NCBI GenBank assembly: GCA_021818985.1
Contig: JAKASO010000009.1
Location: forward strand, 1 to 60,251
Reading direction: 5' to 3'
DNA: 60,251 bases
From: a bacterium
Lineage (GTDB): Bacteria > SZUA-79 > Acidulodesulfobacterales > Acidulodesulfobacteraceae
Under the pieces are notes generated by a model. The model did not search any database. It was given only the letters and a program-made list of their open reading frames with translations, and was not told the DNA's origin. The position numbers were made by a program, and so were the translations under genes. Positions 43,921 through 53,160 of the stretch are shown here, one piece after another (the first letter of the stretch is position 1; each line of letters begins with the position of its first letter).

Positions 43921-44694
43921 CTAATTAAGTAATTTATTGTAAAGACTGTAATATTTATGGACTATTAAAATGTAGTGTAAAGTGGCATTATAATCAGGGA
44001 TGGCCTCATACTTTTTACCGTCAAAAGCGCTGGTAGTTTTTACAGAGCCGGGGCCGGCATTATAACATGCCAGGGCAAAGACCGGCTTATCGTGAAATTT
44101 ATTCAGGCAGTAACGCAGATACTTTGCTCCGCCAAGAACATTCATAACGGGATCATAAGGATTTATACCAAGCTCTTTTGCGGTTTGCGGCATAATCTGC
44201 ATTAATCCGACGGCGCCCTTTGAACTAACGGCGTTTACATTAAAATCGCTTTCTACCCTGATTACGGCCAAAAGGAACGGGAGCGGAAAATTATATTGAA
44301 AAGAGGCGTTTATTATAGCTTCGTTTATAGCTTCATTTATCCCGTTTTGACTTATTCCGGGTTGATATATTCCAAAAATATAAGAACCGAAAGATAGATT
44401 TTTTACGGTAGTTTGGATCATGCCGGGTGATATATACGGAGCAGCGGCTTTCTCCGAGTCTGCTTTCCTGCCCGTTTTTTGAATGTTGGGATAGATCTTC
44501 TTTATAGTTTTTGGTCTTATACCGGATAATTTTAGATATAATACTGACATTTTCTCCTGTACGGCAGGATTCACCTTTATCTTTTGGGAATTGGCTAAAA
44601 GAGGCGCCTGAACACAACCGGACAGGAAAAGAAAGCATGTATTAAAAACTATAAACAGTACAATAACCAGATATTTTTTATGACAGGTTTTCAT
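43921..44694 (-). CDS. Lipoprotein lytic transglycosylase (SLT domain), T4SS-associated
   Basis: A VirB1-like enzyme that opens peptidoglycan for the secretion channel is the likely role. The lipobox is LSGC near residues 24-27, so it should be anchored to a membrane by lipid. The SLT domain has AVIRVESDFNVNAVSSKGA (catalytic Glu in IRVES), GLMQIMPQTAKELGI, and CYNAGPGSV. The length is 257. It follows the VirB9-like gene by 34 bases, in the same strand and order as the other T4SS genes. Confidence 0.88.
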   Translation of the reverse strand: MKTCHKKYLVIVLFIVFNTCFLFLSGCVQAPLLANSQKIKVNPAVQEKMSVLYLKLSGIRPKTIKKIYPNIQKTGRKADSEKAAAPYISPGMIQTTVKNLSFGSYIFGIYQPGISQNGINEAINEAIINASFQYNFPLPFLLAVIRVESDFNVNAVSSKGAVGLMQIMPQTAKELGINPYDPVMNVLGGAKYLRYCLNKFHDKPVFALACYNAGPGSVKTTSAFDGKKYEAIPDYNATLHYILIVHKYYSLYNKLLN

Positions 44695-44728
44695 ACAGTT
44701 TTTATATATTTATATATTTATAGCGATT

Positions 44729-45709
44729 TTATTTTAATATATTCCCGATATGTAATTTAACAAGCTTGCCATTGATTAAAATATGGACCGAAAATTTTAA
44801 ATTGCCGCCATTTTTTAAATCCGGTTTTTTAAAGATCACGACATTTTTAAAGATTTGATACGGCATATATTTTTTATTATGCGGAGTTTTGTTTATCAAA
44901 TAAATTTCTTCTGTGGAAGACGGCCTATAACCATTAAAAAAATTTTCCCCTTTTTCAATGTAGAGATATATATTCCTGATAAAAAAATAAGAATTCTTTG
45001 TATTGGTTATCTGATAACGGATATAATAAAGTTTGCCGATATGGCTTATAAAATCGGTAGTCAAAGTTATTCCGTCTTTTGTAATGCTTTTGCCTATTTT
45101 TAATTTGTTGATCGTAAGTATCAGATCCATGACCTTATGTTTTTCCTTTGTCAGTTCTTTCCTCTCTTTGTTCAACAAATCGTATTTTTCACGATATTTT
45201 ATTTCTAAAAGACTGTTTTCTTTTTGCACCATTGCCGCAATATAATTCTTTATAAAGCCGTTATTTCCCGGATTGGCAAGATCGAGATTATATGTAACGT
45301 CTTTGGGGCTTTTAATCCTTACAAGCACGTTTATTATTCCGTATTTTGTCAATATCTCAAGGTTCGTCGTCGTTTTGCGGTCGTAAGTCAGCGGTTTGAT
45401 AAATATCTGCTTTCCAAGGACTTCTTCCGAAAAGGCCGATGAGTTTCCAATAGCCACGTTTAACGGAATGTCCGGCAAAGTTATTATGCTCACATAACCC
45501 AAAGCGGTATTAAGCTTATAGATTATGCCGCTTTTTATTAAAAGCTTATGGATAAATATATTCTTTTTGAAGCTGAATTTTTTAAGATTTGAAAGAAGCA
45601 TTGCTTTTGCACTATGGTGAACAAAAAAGGTAAAAACGAGCATGATAATCAAAGATACAATAAACTTGAATACCAGTTTTAACCTGTTTTTTTTAATTAT
45701 TTTTTTCAT
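44729..45709 (-). CDS. VirB9/CagX-like T4SS outer-channel protein (divergent)
   Basis: The protein begins with a membrane or signal segment (FKFIVSLIIMLVFTFFV at about 15-30). Residues about 62-145 resemble the N-terminal VirB9 domain: IYKLNTALGYVSIITLPDI, then KQIFIKPLTYDRKTTTNLEI, where the family has 'iKP ... TNLxv'. A coiled-coil-like stretch is at about 150-190. The C-terminal half (LYYIRYQITNTKNSYFFI and NVVIFKKPDL) fits the VirB9 C-terminal beta domain. The overall similarity is weak, so the call relies on these segments and on the locus otherwise lacking VirB9. Confidence 0.55.
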   Translation of the reverse strand: MKKIIKKNRLKLVFKFIVSLIIMLVFTFFVHHSAKAMLLSNLKKFSFKKNIFIHKLLIKSGIIYKLNTALGYVSIITLPDIPLNVAIGNSSAFSEEVLGKQIFIKPLTYDRKTTTNLEILTKYGIINVLVRIKSPKDVTYNLDLANPGNNGFIKNYIAAMVQKENSLLEIKYREKYDLLNKERKELTKEKHKVMDLILTINKLKIGKSITKDGITLTTDFISHIGKLYYIRYQITNTKNSYFFIRNIYLYIEKGENFFNGYRPSSTEEIYLINKTPHNKKYMPYQIFKNVVIFKKPDLKNGGNLKFSVHILINGKLVKLHIGNILK

Positions 45710-45829
45710 GTTTTTAAATATGATTTAATTAAATTATTAGTTTTTTAGTTTTTTAGTTTAAGGACATTATGATAATTAATTATACTAAATTAAGTGTTAC
45801 AATTTTATGAACCTTTTGTTTCAATTTAA

Positions 45830-46156
45830 TTAATTTTTATAAATATTGTCGGAATTTTTTATTTTTTCAAGCTTATTATGCATTTTTAATTTTGCGCCTG
45901 TTAATCTTATTTCAAAAAATCGTACGTATGTTCCATGAACGCCTATTAAAAAAAGAAATACATTAAATAAATATAAAGCTATAACAACCTTATAATAATT
46001 AAAGGCATATCCTATAAACAGGTAGAAAGCATTGATAGAATATTTAAACTCTGCGTTTGTAAAATAAAATAACAAAAATAAGCCTGTAAGCGCCAGAAAA
46101 GCTATTTCTAATATATCTAAATCATTTCGGCCGTTATAATTTTCGCCGTTTTTCAT
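45830..46156 (-). CDS. Small membrane protein of unknown function in T4SS locus
   Basis: The 108-residue protein has two or three hydrophobic segments (IAFLALTGLFLLFYF, INAFYLFIGYAF, VIALYLFNVFLFLI) and a basic C-terminal tail (KLKMHNKLEKIKN). It starts 4 bases after VirD4 ends, so it is surely in the same operon. No family is recognised. A VirD4-binding or channel-linked role is only a guess from position. Confidence 0.6.
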   Translation of the reverse strand: MKNGENYNGRNDLDILEIAFLALTGLFLLFYFTNAEFKYSINAFYLFIGYAFNYYKVVIALYLFNVFLFLIGVHGTYVRFFEIRLTGAKLKMHNKLEKIKNSDNIYKN

Positions 46157-46160
46157 CTAA

Positions 46161-47942
46161 TCAGGATACCTCCCGATCAAAATAACTCTTATATTTCGAC
46201 CTGTAAAAAGGGTGTAAATAAACAATGCCGGGCCCTTCAACCGTTTTACCTGAATATATTCTGTAAATTGCCTGATTCAATTTAAGATTGGCAAAATCAT
46301 CGGTATCAAAAGCAGGCATCTTTTCCATTGTTTTTGTGGTTCCCTGAGATATTGTATTGTCGTCGGAAAGAAGACCGCCGATATTAACGTTGAACCTTGC
46401 TCCTTCATCCTGTTCCGTTATGTTTTCGGTAATCTTAACCTTAAACTCTTTGTCGCATATTTTTGATGCCTTTTCGCGGGAGTAATCGTCGCTTAAAGAT
46501 AGCCATATCGTAGATCTTATATTCCCTATGAGCGAATTTAGTTTTTCTTCGGAGCCCAATTTTAGTTTTAACGAACTATAACTTTGGGTCAGCATGATAT
46601 TTACCGCCTTTGACTGTCTGCACCTTGCAAAAAATTCGCTGTCCGATTCGATCTCTCCCGAAGTAACATAATTCTGGTATTCATCACATATAAAAAGCAC
46701 CGGTCTTTTCATGTTGATACTTCTGTCTGTAACAGCATTGTAAACCCTGTTCAGGACAGTCCTGAAATAGTCCAATTTAAGCATGATCCCGACGGCTCTT
46801 CCCGTTAAACCGTATTTTGATTCGTGCATCCTTAATATGACGATTTTCCCTTTATTAACGATCTCCTGAAATCCTGGAAAATTTAATTTTTCTTTTGGAA
46901 CGCAAAAAGTATTTTTATATACCGGATTAACAAAATCCGAACAGACCCTTAACGATTCGCTTTTAATTATTGCTTTCGTTCTTTCATCGAGTCCAGCATA
47001 ATCACTGCCTCTAAAATAGCCGGTATGAATTTTTAAATTATCAATATCATGAGCGTTTAAATCATTACCCGAAGCTATACTTTCGGCATAAAGAAGAATG
47101 TCTTCAAGCTTATTTTCATCGGAAATAATTTCGTATATCCCGTCTAAAGTAACATAATTAAAACATATTCTTAAAAGATCGAGACAGTGAGATAAGAGAT
47201 TTATAGATTTATCTTTCCAGTAGCTATCCTGTCTAGCATCATTTGACCGGACCTGCTCCATGGCGCTATACAATCTTTCCGCAATTACTTTAGCATCTAA
47301 AGAGGGATAATGGATTGGATTATAGAAATATCCGGAATCCGGTTCTATTATAATAATATCGTCAAGACGGCCATGCTTTGTAATTATATCCATGGCGGCT
47401 TTCCAAAAATCGCCCTTAACATCCAATATAAGCCCGCCGATTTTTTCATCAGCACTATTTTTTTTGCAGCTTATAAGCTGATCGAGAAAAGGATAGGCGC
47501 AGGCACTTGTTTTACCTGTCCCTGTTGAACCCACTACGAGTAAGCTGGTATAAAGCCCGTTTTTATCTATAATAAGCCACTCCGGTTTTCCAGCCATATT
47601 TCCATCCTTATTATGCAGTTCTCCCACGACTAACATAAAATCGTCCGTTGCCGGCCACGGCGGCATGCCGACGCTGCTCGGGCTCTTGATGATTTCGGTC
47701 TTTACAGGTTTAAAATAGAGATATTTGTTATAGATTATATTAAAAAACGCCCATGAAGAAAAAAACCATGTAATTACCGGCAGAAAAATAAAAAATGGTT
47801 TTACTGACCCAAAATAATAAAAATAATAATTTACCCTGCTATCGGAAAAAAAGCCCGAAAATACAAAAAGATATAAAAGCTCAGAAATAAATAAAAAACC
47901 AGCCCCCGCAAATTTTAAAATGAACCCTTTATTATTTTTCAT
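46161..47942 (-). CDS. VirD4-type coupling protein of the T4SS
   Basis: This inner-membrane ATPase brings substrates to the T4SS channel. Two N-terminal membrane helices lie at about 11-32 and 46-68. Walker A is GSTGTGKTS and Walker B is VLFICDEYQNY near residue 405, followed by the arginine/coupling segment RQSKAVNIMLTQSYSSLKLKLG. The GGLILDVKGDFWKAA segment after Walker A is typical of TraD/TraG/VirD4. The 593 residues are full length. It directly follows the MoxR-type ATPase and precedes the small membrane protein. Confidence 0.88.
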   Translation of the reverse strand: MKNNKGFILKFAGAGFLFISELLYLFVFSGFFSDSRVNYYFYYFGSVKPFFIFLPVITWFFSSWAFFNIIYNKYLYFKPVKTEIIKSPSSVGMPPWPATDDFMLVVGELHNKDGNMAGKPEWLIIDKNGLYTSLLVVGSTGTGKTSACAYPFLDQLISCKKNSADEKIGGLILDVKGDFWKAAMDIITKHGRLDDIIIIEPDSGYFYNPIHYPSLDAKVIAERLYSAMEQVRSNDARQDSYWKDKSINLLSHCLDLLRICFNYVTLDGIYEIISDENKLEDILLYAESIASGNDLNAHDIDNLKIHTGYFRGSDYAGLDERTKAIIKSESLRVCSDFVNPVYKNTFCVPKEKLNFPGFQEIVNKGKIVILRMHESKYGLTGRAVGIMLKLDYFRTVLNRVYNAVTDRSINMKRPVLFICDEYQNYVTSGEIESDSEFFARCRQSKAVNIMLTQSYSSLKLKLGSEEKLNSLIGNIRSTIWLSLSDDYSREKASKICDKEFKVKITENITEQDEGARFNVNIGGLLSDDNTISQGTTKTMEKMPAFDTDDFANLKLNQAIYRIYSGKTVEGPGIVYLHPFYRSKYKSYFDREVS

Positions 47943-47974
47943 TGGTATTTTTTAAAGGCAAGCCGTAAACGAAA

Positions 47975-48862
47975 TCAGGTTATTAATTTTTTGATCACGC
48001 TCTTTACGCTTCTTATGTCGGAATAAAACGTCCATAAAGACGATTCGATTGATTTAATATCTTCCATGCTTATCTCGTCCCTGCAATTAAGAAATGCATT
48101 AACCTGCATGATTCTGATGGTTTCGCGCCACCTTCTGTCGGAGACCGTTACCTGTTTATTTAGTAACTCCTCTCTGATATGATGCATGATATTGTAAATT
48201 TTCTCAGGAACCTTTATAAAAGCGGAGCTCTGTCCAATTAAATCGAGATCGCCGATGTTAATCTCGATGCCGCCATAACTATATTCTTCGGCTATATTTA
48301 AAAGTTTCGTAAAATTTTTAGGATCTTTTACGGGGGACACTTCATTTCGCAGTAAAAATCTGTCATATAACGGTAAAAGTGCAGCGCCGGAGGATTTATC
48401 AGGTTTTTCATTGGAAGTTGCAAACAAGCTTATTAAAGGAATTGCAGCTGGCTGGGGCGCATAAATTATTCTTTCGTTCATTATAGAAAGCAGCGAATTT
48501 AATGTCGGCGAAGGCCCCTTAAAAAATTCGTCTATCAAAGCTATCTCGCATTTATCTATACCCTGCCCCATGTTTGCCTTATTTTTTGAAAGGAGGCTAT
48601 CTATTTCCGTTAGAGGGGTCATTTGATAATCAAAAAACCGGAGCCCTTTAATATGTTTTGAAAACGCTTTTAAGACCCCTGTTTTTGCCAGTCCTGGATC
48701 GCCAACTAATATCATGTGCTTTCTTGAGGCTATCGAAAGAATTATAGTTTCGATAATTTCGGACCTTTCGATGAAATACGAATTAAGCTTTTTCTTTATT
48801 GTAATGAGTTTCTCTCTAATAAAGCCGGCTTTTTTCGGTTCTTTTTCTTTAACGCTATTCAT
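47975..48862 (-). CDS. MoxR/RavA-type AAA+ ATPase in the T4SS operon
   Basis: This AAA+ ATPase of the MoxR superclass has Walker A GDPGLAKT (residues 54-61), Walker B IALIDE (107-112), sensor 1 LFATSNEKPD (Asn151) and the RavA-like LLPLYDRFLLRNEV segment. The lid domain with sensor 2 (VSDRRWRETIRIMQ) matches RavA-type members, and the 295 residues are a single ATPase domain. RavA-type proteins work with VWA partners as metal-loading or complex-assembly chaperones; no VWA protein is seen here. The gene lies between virB10 and virD4, where other T4SS have VirB11. Whether it replaces VirB11 or helps assemble the machine is unknown. Confidence 0.85.
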   Translation of the reverse strand: MNSVKEKEPKKAGFIREKLITIKKKLNSYFIERSEIIETIILSIASRKHMILVGDPGLAKTGVLKAFSKHIKGLRFFDYQMTPLTEIDSLLSKNKANMGQGIDKCEIALIDEFFKGPSPTLNSLLSIMNERIIYAPQPAAIPLISLFATSNEKPDKSSGAALLPLYDRFLLRNEVSPVKDPKNFTKLLNIAEEYSYGGIEINIGDLDLIGQSSAFIKVPEKIYNIMHHIREELLNKQVTVSDRRWRETIRIMQVNAFLNCRDEISMEDIKSIESSLWTFYSDIRSVKSVIKKLIT

Positions 48863-48941
48863 CTTATTTTTGTCTTATAAACTAAAGGAAATTTTAGGAA
48901 ATTTTGCAATTAATATTATGTTAATTATATTAATTTTAATA

Positions 48942-50138
48942 TCATTTTAAGTGAATAGAGCGGAGAAAGATTATTTTAATAGGTGTATCCTTCGGCAGTG
49001 TAATTGTCGTCCTTCGCATGGAGCTGCTAAAGGAGTTTATACTGTTTTGCGCCTGACCAATTTCGTTTTGAGCCACATTTTGCCGTAATTGATCCTGAAA
49101 TGTATAAGGATTGGATGAATTAACCGCTGAACCTCCGCCTGCAAGCAAAGCGGCCGCCCCGATGACCCCTTCTACGGCGGATGTCAGAATATTGCCAGTA
49201 TAATGATGATGCACATTTCCTTTTACTCCGCCGGAACCGTCAGCCGTCATGGCTATTGCATCAATATTCAGACTTTTTCCATCGGATTTGATTATTTTAT
49301 TAAAGTTCATATTAAGCCTGTTTAACGAATGCTTTATGCTGACCATACCAAAGAATTTATCCCCTTTTTTCAGCACCGCTTTTTTATTGCGGTAAAAGCT
49401 GTGCAAAAGGATAGCTATAACCGGAACCTCTGTATTATAAGAAAAAATCTTATATTTAGTATAAGCATCCATAACCGTGCCTATGGGTATCGTAAAACCG
49501 TTTTCATTTGTTTTATCTGCCGCAGGGGTGAAGATGCCCGTTTTATATGCATAGTGGACCATTTTATTTTTTTTATCACCCTCTTCCTCTTTTGCTACCT
49601 TTCTTTCATAACTTAATTTAATAAATACAATCATTTTTTTTGCTATCGCCGGTTTTTGCATGTTTATTGCAGTTTCATAACTGGCAATATCTTTATTTTT
49701 ATTTTGCTGGACATTAATTTTCTTTAGCGTCATCATTTCTTTGTTAAATTTATTGTTAAAATTCTTACCGGCTTTTGAATTATCCATGATATTTGCCGGC
49801 GTTCTATTAATGTTATCAAAAGTGGACGAAGAGAATCTTCTTTTATAGCTTATAATCTTGTTTTTTATTATCTTAGGTTTTCCGGCAGTTTGGTTTTTCT
49901 CTCTATATATTTTGGAAAAGATAAGTTTAAAGGCTATAAAAGATAAAAATAATAAAATTAAAATAAAAAGAGGCAAGCGGTAGGATTTTAAAATACTGTT
50001 TTTTGCCTTAGTATTAGCAGGCATGGAATTATAAATATCGTTCTTTTTATCCACTCCAGTACCATCGCTATTATTTTGTCCCTCTGTTATTATATGACGA
50101 CCTAATCCGCTACTTTCCGAAAATGGATTAAATTTCAT
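48942..50138 (-). CDS. VirB10/TrbI-like T4SS channel protein
   Basis: VirB10 spans both membranes and forms the outer channel. One membrane helix (residues about 51-70, LPLFILILLFLSFIAFKLI) is preceded by a short cytosolic part and followed by a charged periplasmic linker (about 75-180). The C-terminal beta domain has the family pattern PIGTVMDAYTKYKIFS, KKGDKFFG, LNIDAIAMTADG and GAAALLAGGGS, and ends with ITLPKDTPIKIIFL. The length is 398. Its ATG overlaps the stop of the VirB8 gene by one base. Confidence 0.82.
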   Translation of the reverse strand: MKFNPFSESSGLGRHIITEGQNNSDGTGVDKKNDIYNSMPANTKAKNSILKSYRLPLFILILLFLSFIAFKLIFSKIYREKNQTAGKPKIIKNKIISYKRRFSSSTFDNINRTPANIMDNSKAGKNFNNKFNKEMMTLKKINVQQNKNKDIASYETAINMQKPAIAKKMIVFIKLSYERKVAKEEEGDKKNKMVHYAYKTGIFTPAADKTNENGFTIPIGTVMDAYTKYKIFSYNTEVPVIAILLHSFYRNKKAVLKKGDKFFGMVSIKHSLNRLNMNFNKIIKSDGKSLNIDAIAMTADGSGGVKGNVHHHYTGNILTSAVEGVIGAAALLAGGGSAVNSSNPYTFQDQLRQNVAQNEIGQAQNSINSFSSSMRRTTITLPKDTPIKIIFLRSIHLK

Positions 50139-50797
50139 TAAGCACCACCTAATTTTAATGTATTAAAATATTCGACTTCCAATCCAAACGGGTATTCCAA
50201 GCTTCTTTTTACCCTCTTTAAAATCAGTTTGTCTTCAAAAGCCTTGCTGTCTTCAATTTTTGAATCGGCATTGGAAATTACCTTTCTTATTATGTAAAAT
50301 TTTAAAACATCATGGTTGACCGTCTGTCTGACAAGCTTTATTTTCCTGAATTTTATTCTCGAAGATATATTGGCTCTTTCCATTTTTTGAATGAAGTTAT
50401 CTTTTAAAATCGTTTTAAGGGTGTTATTCCCGTATGAAGGAGCCATTTTATTAAGAGCCCGTGAAAGCTGGGTTTTGATCGTTAATGAATTAAAGCCGGT
50501 AAATTCTCTTATAAAGCTTTTAGAAAAATACAAGATCTCTCCTATTCCAACTTTATTGTTTAACGGTAAATTCCTTAATATTTTTGCATTACCCGCCTTA
50601 GATACCCTTATGACTATAGGAACCCTGTTTATTTTGTAAGTATAAAAAGAGGTAAAAAGGGCGGTTACCGTTATTACCGCCATTAGCAGGATCACGACTT
50701 TAAGCGTTGCGTTCTGAGCGTTTAAATCCCCCCAGATTTCATAGAAAAATCTTTTATTATTTTTTTTACCGTCTTTTATATTAAAAAAATTAAACAT
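50138..50797 (-). CDS. VirB8/TraE-like T4SS protein
   Basis: This bitopic inner-membrane protein, 219 residues, has one helix at about 32-52 (LKVVILLMAVITVTALFTSF) and a periplasmic domain rich in beta and helix. The size and layout fit VirB8 or TraE of conjugation systems; the sequence is divergent, so family assignment uses position between VirB6 and VirB10. It shares one base with the virB10 start. Confidence 0.65.
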   Translation of the reverse strand: MFNFFNIKDGKKNNKRFFYEIWGDLNAQNATLKVVILLMAVITVTALFTSFYTYKINRVPIVIRVSKAGNAKILRNLPLNNKVGIGEILYFSKSFIREFTGFNSLTIKTQLSRALNKMAPSYGNNTLKTILKDNFIQKMERANISSRIKFRKIKLVRQTVNHDVLKFYIIRKVISNADSKIEDSKAFEDKLILKRVKRSLEYPFGLEVEYFNTLKLGGA

Positions 50798-50871
50798 ATA
50801 AGATATAAGAAATAAGAAAGAAAGACTGTATTAACCATTAATTAATTTGTTTGCGTTATATTGCCGGATGA

Positions 50872-51951
50872 TTATTTCTTTTCCCCAATAAAGTTTCTTG
50901 CGATCCCTTTATGCGGATTTTCATAAACGCTGTCAAAAAGTTTTCCTACGATAAAAGGTACCGTTATTGATAAAAATGCCATGCAGATAAAAATAACAAC
51001 ATCTTCGGCAAAAGTCAGCGCACCAAGGAATTGGCCGAATCCGTAGCCGGATGACGAGAAATCCACGGATGCGATCTTCACAAGTATAGTAAAAAAAACA
51101 AGTTGTTCAAGGGCTACCACTATTCCCCAGCATGATACTTCTATAAATATTTTAAGCCACTTCCCGAAAACCTTTCTTGTGTACGGAATCGTCTCAAATC
51201 CAAGAATGATTGGACATATTGCTACCAATATGCCTAAAATTATAAGCTGCACAAATGCCATTCCTAACTGAATTACCAGATAAAAAAGGTTAAATAAGAA
51301 CCAAATAATGCTTAAGAGGATCCTTCCAGTTAAAGCATGAACCGCTCCAGCAAACCATGAAAACGGGTTTAAATTCCAGCCGCTTTTAACGGACGAGGTG
51401 CCATTGGTTGAAACAGTCGGCAAAGACAGATGTCTCAGTTCGGACAGTATTGACGCATTGATCTGCGAGATACTGCCGTAATCAAATACATTTATTTTTA
51501 AAAGATACAGCTGAAGTTTATCGGCGATCGTAAGAATATCCTCCGTAAAGTTAGAGGTGCCGGCCGATTTCCATGATAAAAAACCCACTGCAATTAATAC
51601 GGTTCTTAAAAACAAGTCGTAATAATTAAAAGATTGCCCCGTAAGCTCCAGCCTATAGCCCTCCCACAACGAAAAGATTATTCCCGCAGCGAACAAAAAA
51701 TAAAACATATATGTTGTAAAATTCACTAAATTTGAATACCGGTTTAATGCAGGCGGCAGGGAATCTATAGAAAGGATCGTAAGATCCTGGCCCGATCCAA
51801 ACTTTGAAATAGAAAGGACGGACGAATTCATATTAGCCGGCGAAGTTGAGCTGGAGGCGGAGTTAGTTAAAGCATAAGAGTTTTCTGACGGCACTAAAAA
51901 ATAAATTATCAAAAAAGCAGCGAGCATAAATTTTAATGTTGCAAGCTTCAT
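50872..51951 (-). CDS. VirB6/TrbL-like polytopic T4SS protein
   Basis: This membrane protein of 359 residues has an N-terminal signal-like segment (MLAAFLIIYFLVPSENSYA), then an exported Ser-rich part, and at least five hydrophobic segments, including MFYFLFAAGIIFSLWEG, ILLSIIWFLFNLFYLVIQLG and FAEDVVIFICMAFLSITVPF. This layout matches VirB6/TrbL, the inner-membrane channel part. It stands between VirB5 and VirB8, the usual place. Confidence 0.75.
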   Translation of the reverse strand: MKLATLKFMLAAFLIIYFLVPSENSYALTNSASSSTSPANMNSSVLSISKFGSGQDLTILSIDSLPPALNRYSNLVNFTTYMFYFLFAAGIIFSLWEGYRLELTGQSFNYYDLFLRTVLIAVGFLSWKSAGTSNFTEDILTIADKLQLYLLKINVFDYGSISQINASILSELRHLSLPTVSTNGTSSVKSGWNLNPFSWFAGAVHALTGRILLSIIWFLFNLFYLVIQLGMAFVQLIILGILVAICPIILGFETIPYTRKVFGKWLKIFIEVSCWGIVVALEQLVFFTILVKIASVDFSSSGYGFGQFLGALTFAEDVVIFICMAFLSITVPFIVGKLFDSVYENPHKGIARNFIGEKK

Positions 51952-51996
51952 TTTGTTTCTATAATGCTGTTATAATGCTATTATATTATTATAATG

Positions 51997-53160
51997 CTAT
52001 AATGTTGTTTGAGAATAAAAAGCTATGCCGTTATCCTGTGGATTTCGATCGTTTGGTGGTAATAAAGACGAACCTACATGCTCTTTTCTGATCTCGTTTG
52101 CGGAATCGGTCATTTCAAGCTGCTTCAACTGGCTTTCTATATAACCCATATTTTTTAAGTTAGCCGCATTTTCTTCGGCTATCACAGATAAAACCGAACT
52201 TTGATAAGTATAATAATTTGAACTTTTACCGGAAATACCGGCAATCTGGTTTTCAAATTCATCGCCTTCAAATTCGGCTTTATGCGCCCTTGCCTCGGAG
52301 ATCCCTGCATTGTCAAGGTTCATTGCAGACATATTATTGATAAAGCTGCTTACATAATCGGTGCACCCTTGAACAAATTCCCCGCCGTTATATAAACAAT
52401 TATCATTAGGTCCCTTTCCAAAAGCGTTGATGCCGTTATTACCCGCAGGATCAAACACCATTGAATCCACAAAGTTATTTGAATCGCCCCAAAGATTATC
52501 TTTATCTTGCGCAATGCCCGAAATAATATTCTCGATTCCTGAAAAGCTACCGTTGCCGTTACCATCCTGCAAAAGAGGACCAAACTGGCTTTTTATTTCA
52601 TTAATTTCGGAGCTAAGCGAGTTTATCAAGGCATTGATGTTTGATACCCCTTGAAGGTCGCTTTGCGTCAATCCGTTCGCCGTAATGCCGTTAACCCCCT
52701 GTCCTCCGGTATAATCCTGATTTGAAAGTATCTTGCCCGCAAAAACATTATTTAATGTATTATTCAGGTTATTGATATTGCCAAATGCATTATTGACAGC
52801 ATTTACAAGATGCAGTAATTTGGCATAATTTATTTCTATTCCTTGATATATTTCTTCCATTTTTGAAATATCGGCAGTTAATGCTTCAAATGATTGAAGC
52901 CCCTGGCCTATCCCTATACCTGGGGTTGCTACCGGTAGTCCTGCAGCCTGCGCCGACGAAGCAACCGCCCCAACGGCTGTCATTGCACCGCTTGCAGCTG
53001 TCGAAACAGTCTGTATTTCGTTTAGAATATTGCTTATATCCGGTAGACTGCCGGCTTTTACCGGATAACTGCCAATATAGAAAACCATAATAAAAATTGT
53101 AAAGACTGCAATAAAGCCTCGTATAAAATAAGAAATATTCTTAAATATTTTATTTAACAT
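51997..53160 (-). CDS. VirB5/TrbJ-like T4SS protein
   Basis: This is probably a periplasmic, pilus-tip or channel protein. A signal peptide (FIRGFIAVFTIFIMVFYIG) is followed by a cleavage-like VKAGS, then a long helical region with Ala- and Asn-rich stretches (for example NNAFGNINNLNNTLNNVF), as in VirB5/TrbJ. I chose the ATG at 53160 (MLNKIF) over the one at 53172, because GGAGAG lies 5 bases before it. This gives 387 residues and overlaps the virB4 end by 11 bases. Assignment rests on layout and position. Confidence 0.6.
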   Translation of the reverse strand: MLNKIFKNISYFIRGFIAVFTIFIMVFYIGSYPVKAGSLPDISNILNEIQTVSTAASGAMTAVGAVASSAQAAGLPVATPGIGIGQGLQSFEALTADISKMEEIYQGIEINYAKLLHLVNAVNNAFGNINNLNNTLNNVFAGKILSNQDYTGGQGVNGITANGLTQSDLQGVSNINALINSLSSEINEIKSQFGPLLQDGNGNGSFSGIENIISGIAQDKDNLWGDSNNFVDSMVFDPAGNNGINAFGKGPNDNCLYNGGEFVQGCTDYVSSFINNMSAMNLDNAGISEARAHKAEFEGDEFENQIAGISGKSSNYYTYQSSVLSVIAEENAANLKNMGYIESQLKQLEMTDSANEIRKEHVGSSLLPPNDRNPQDNGIAFYSQTTL

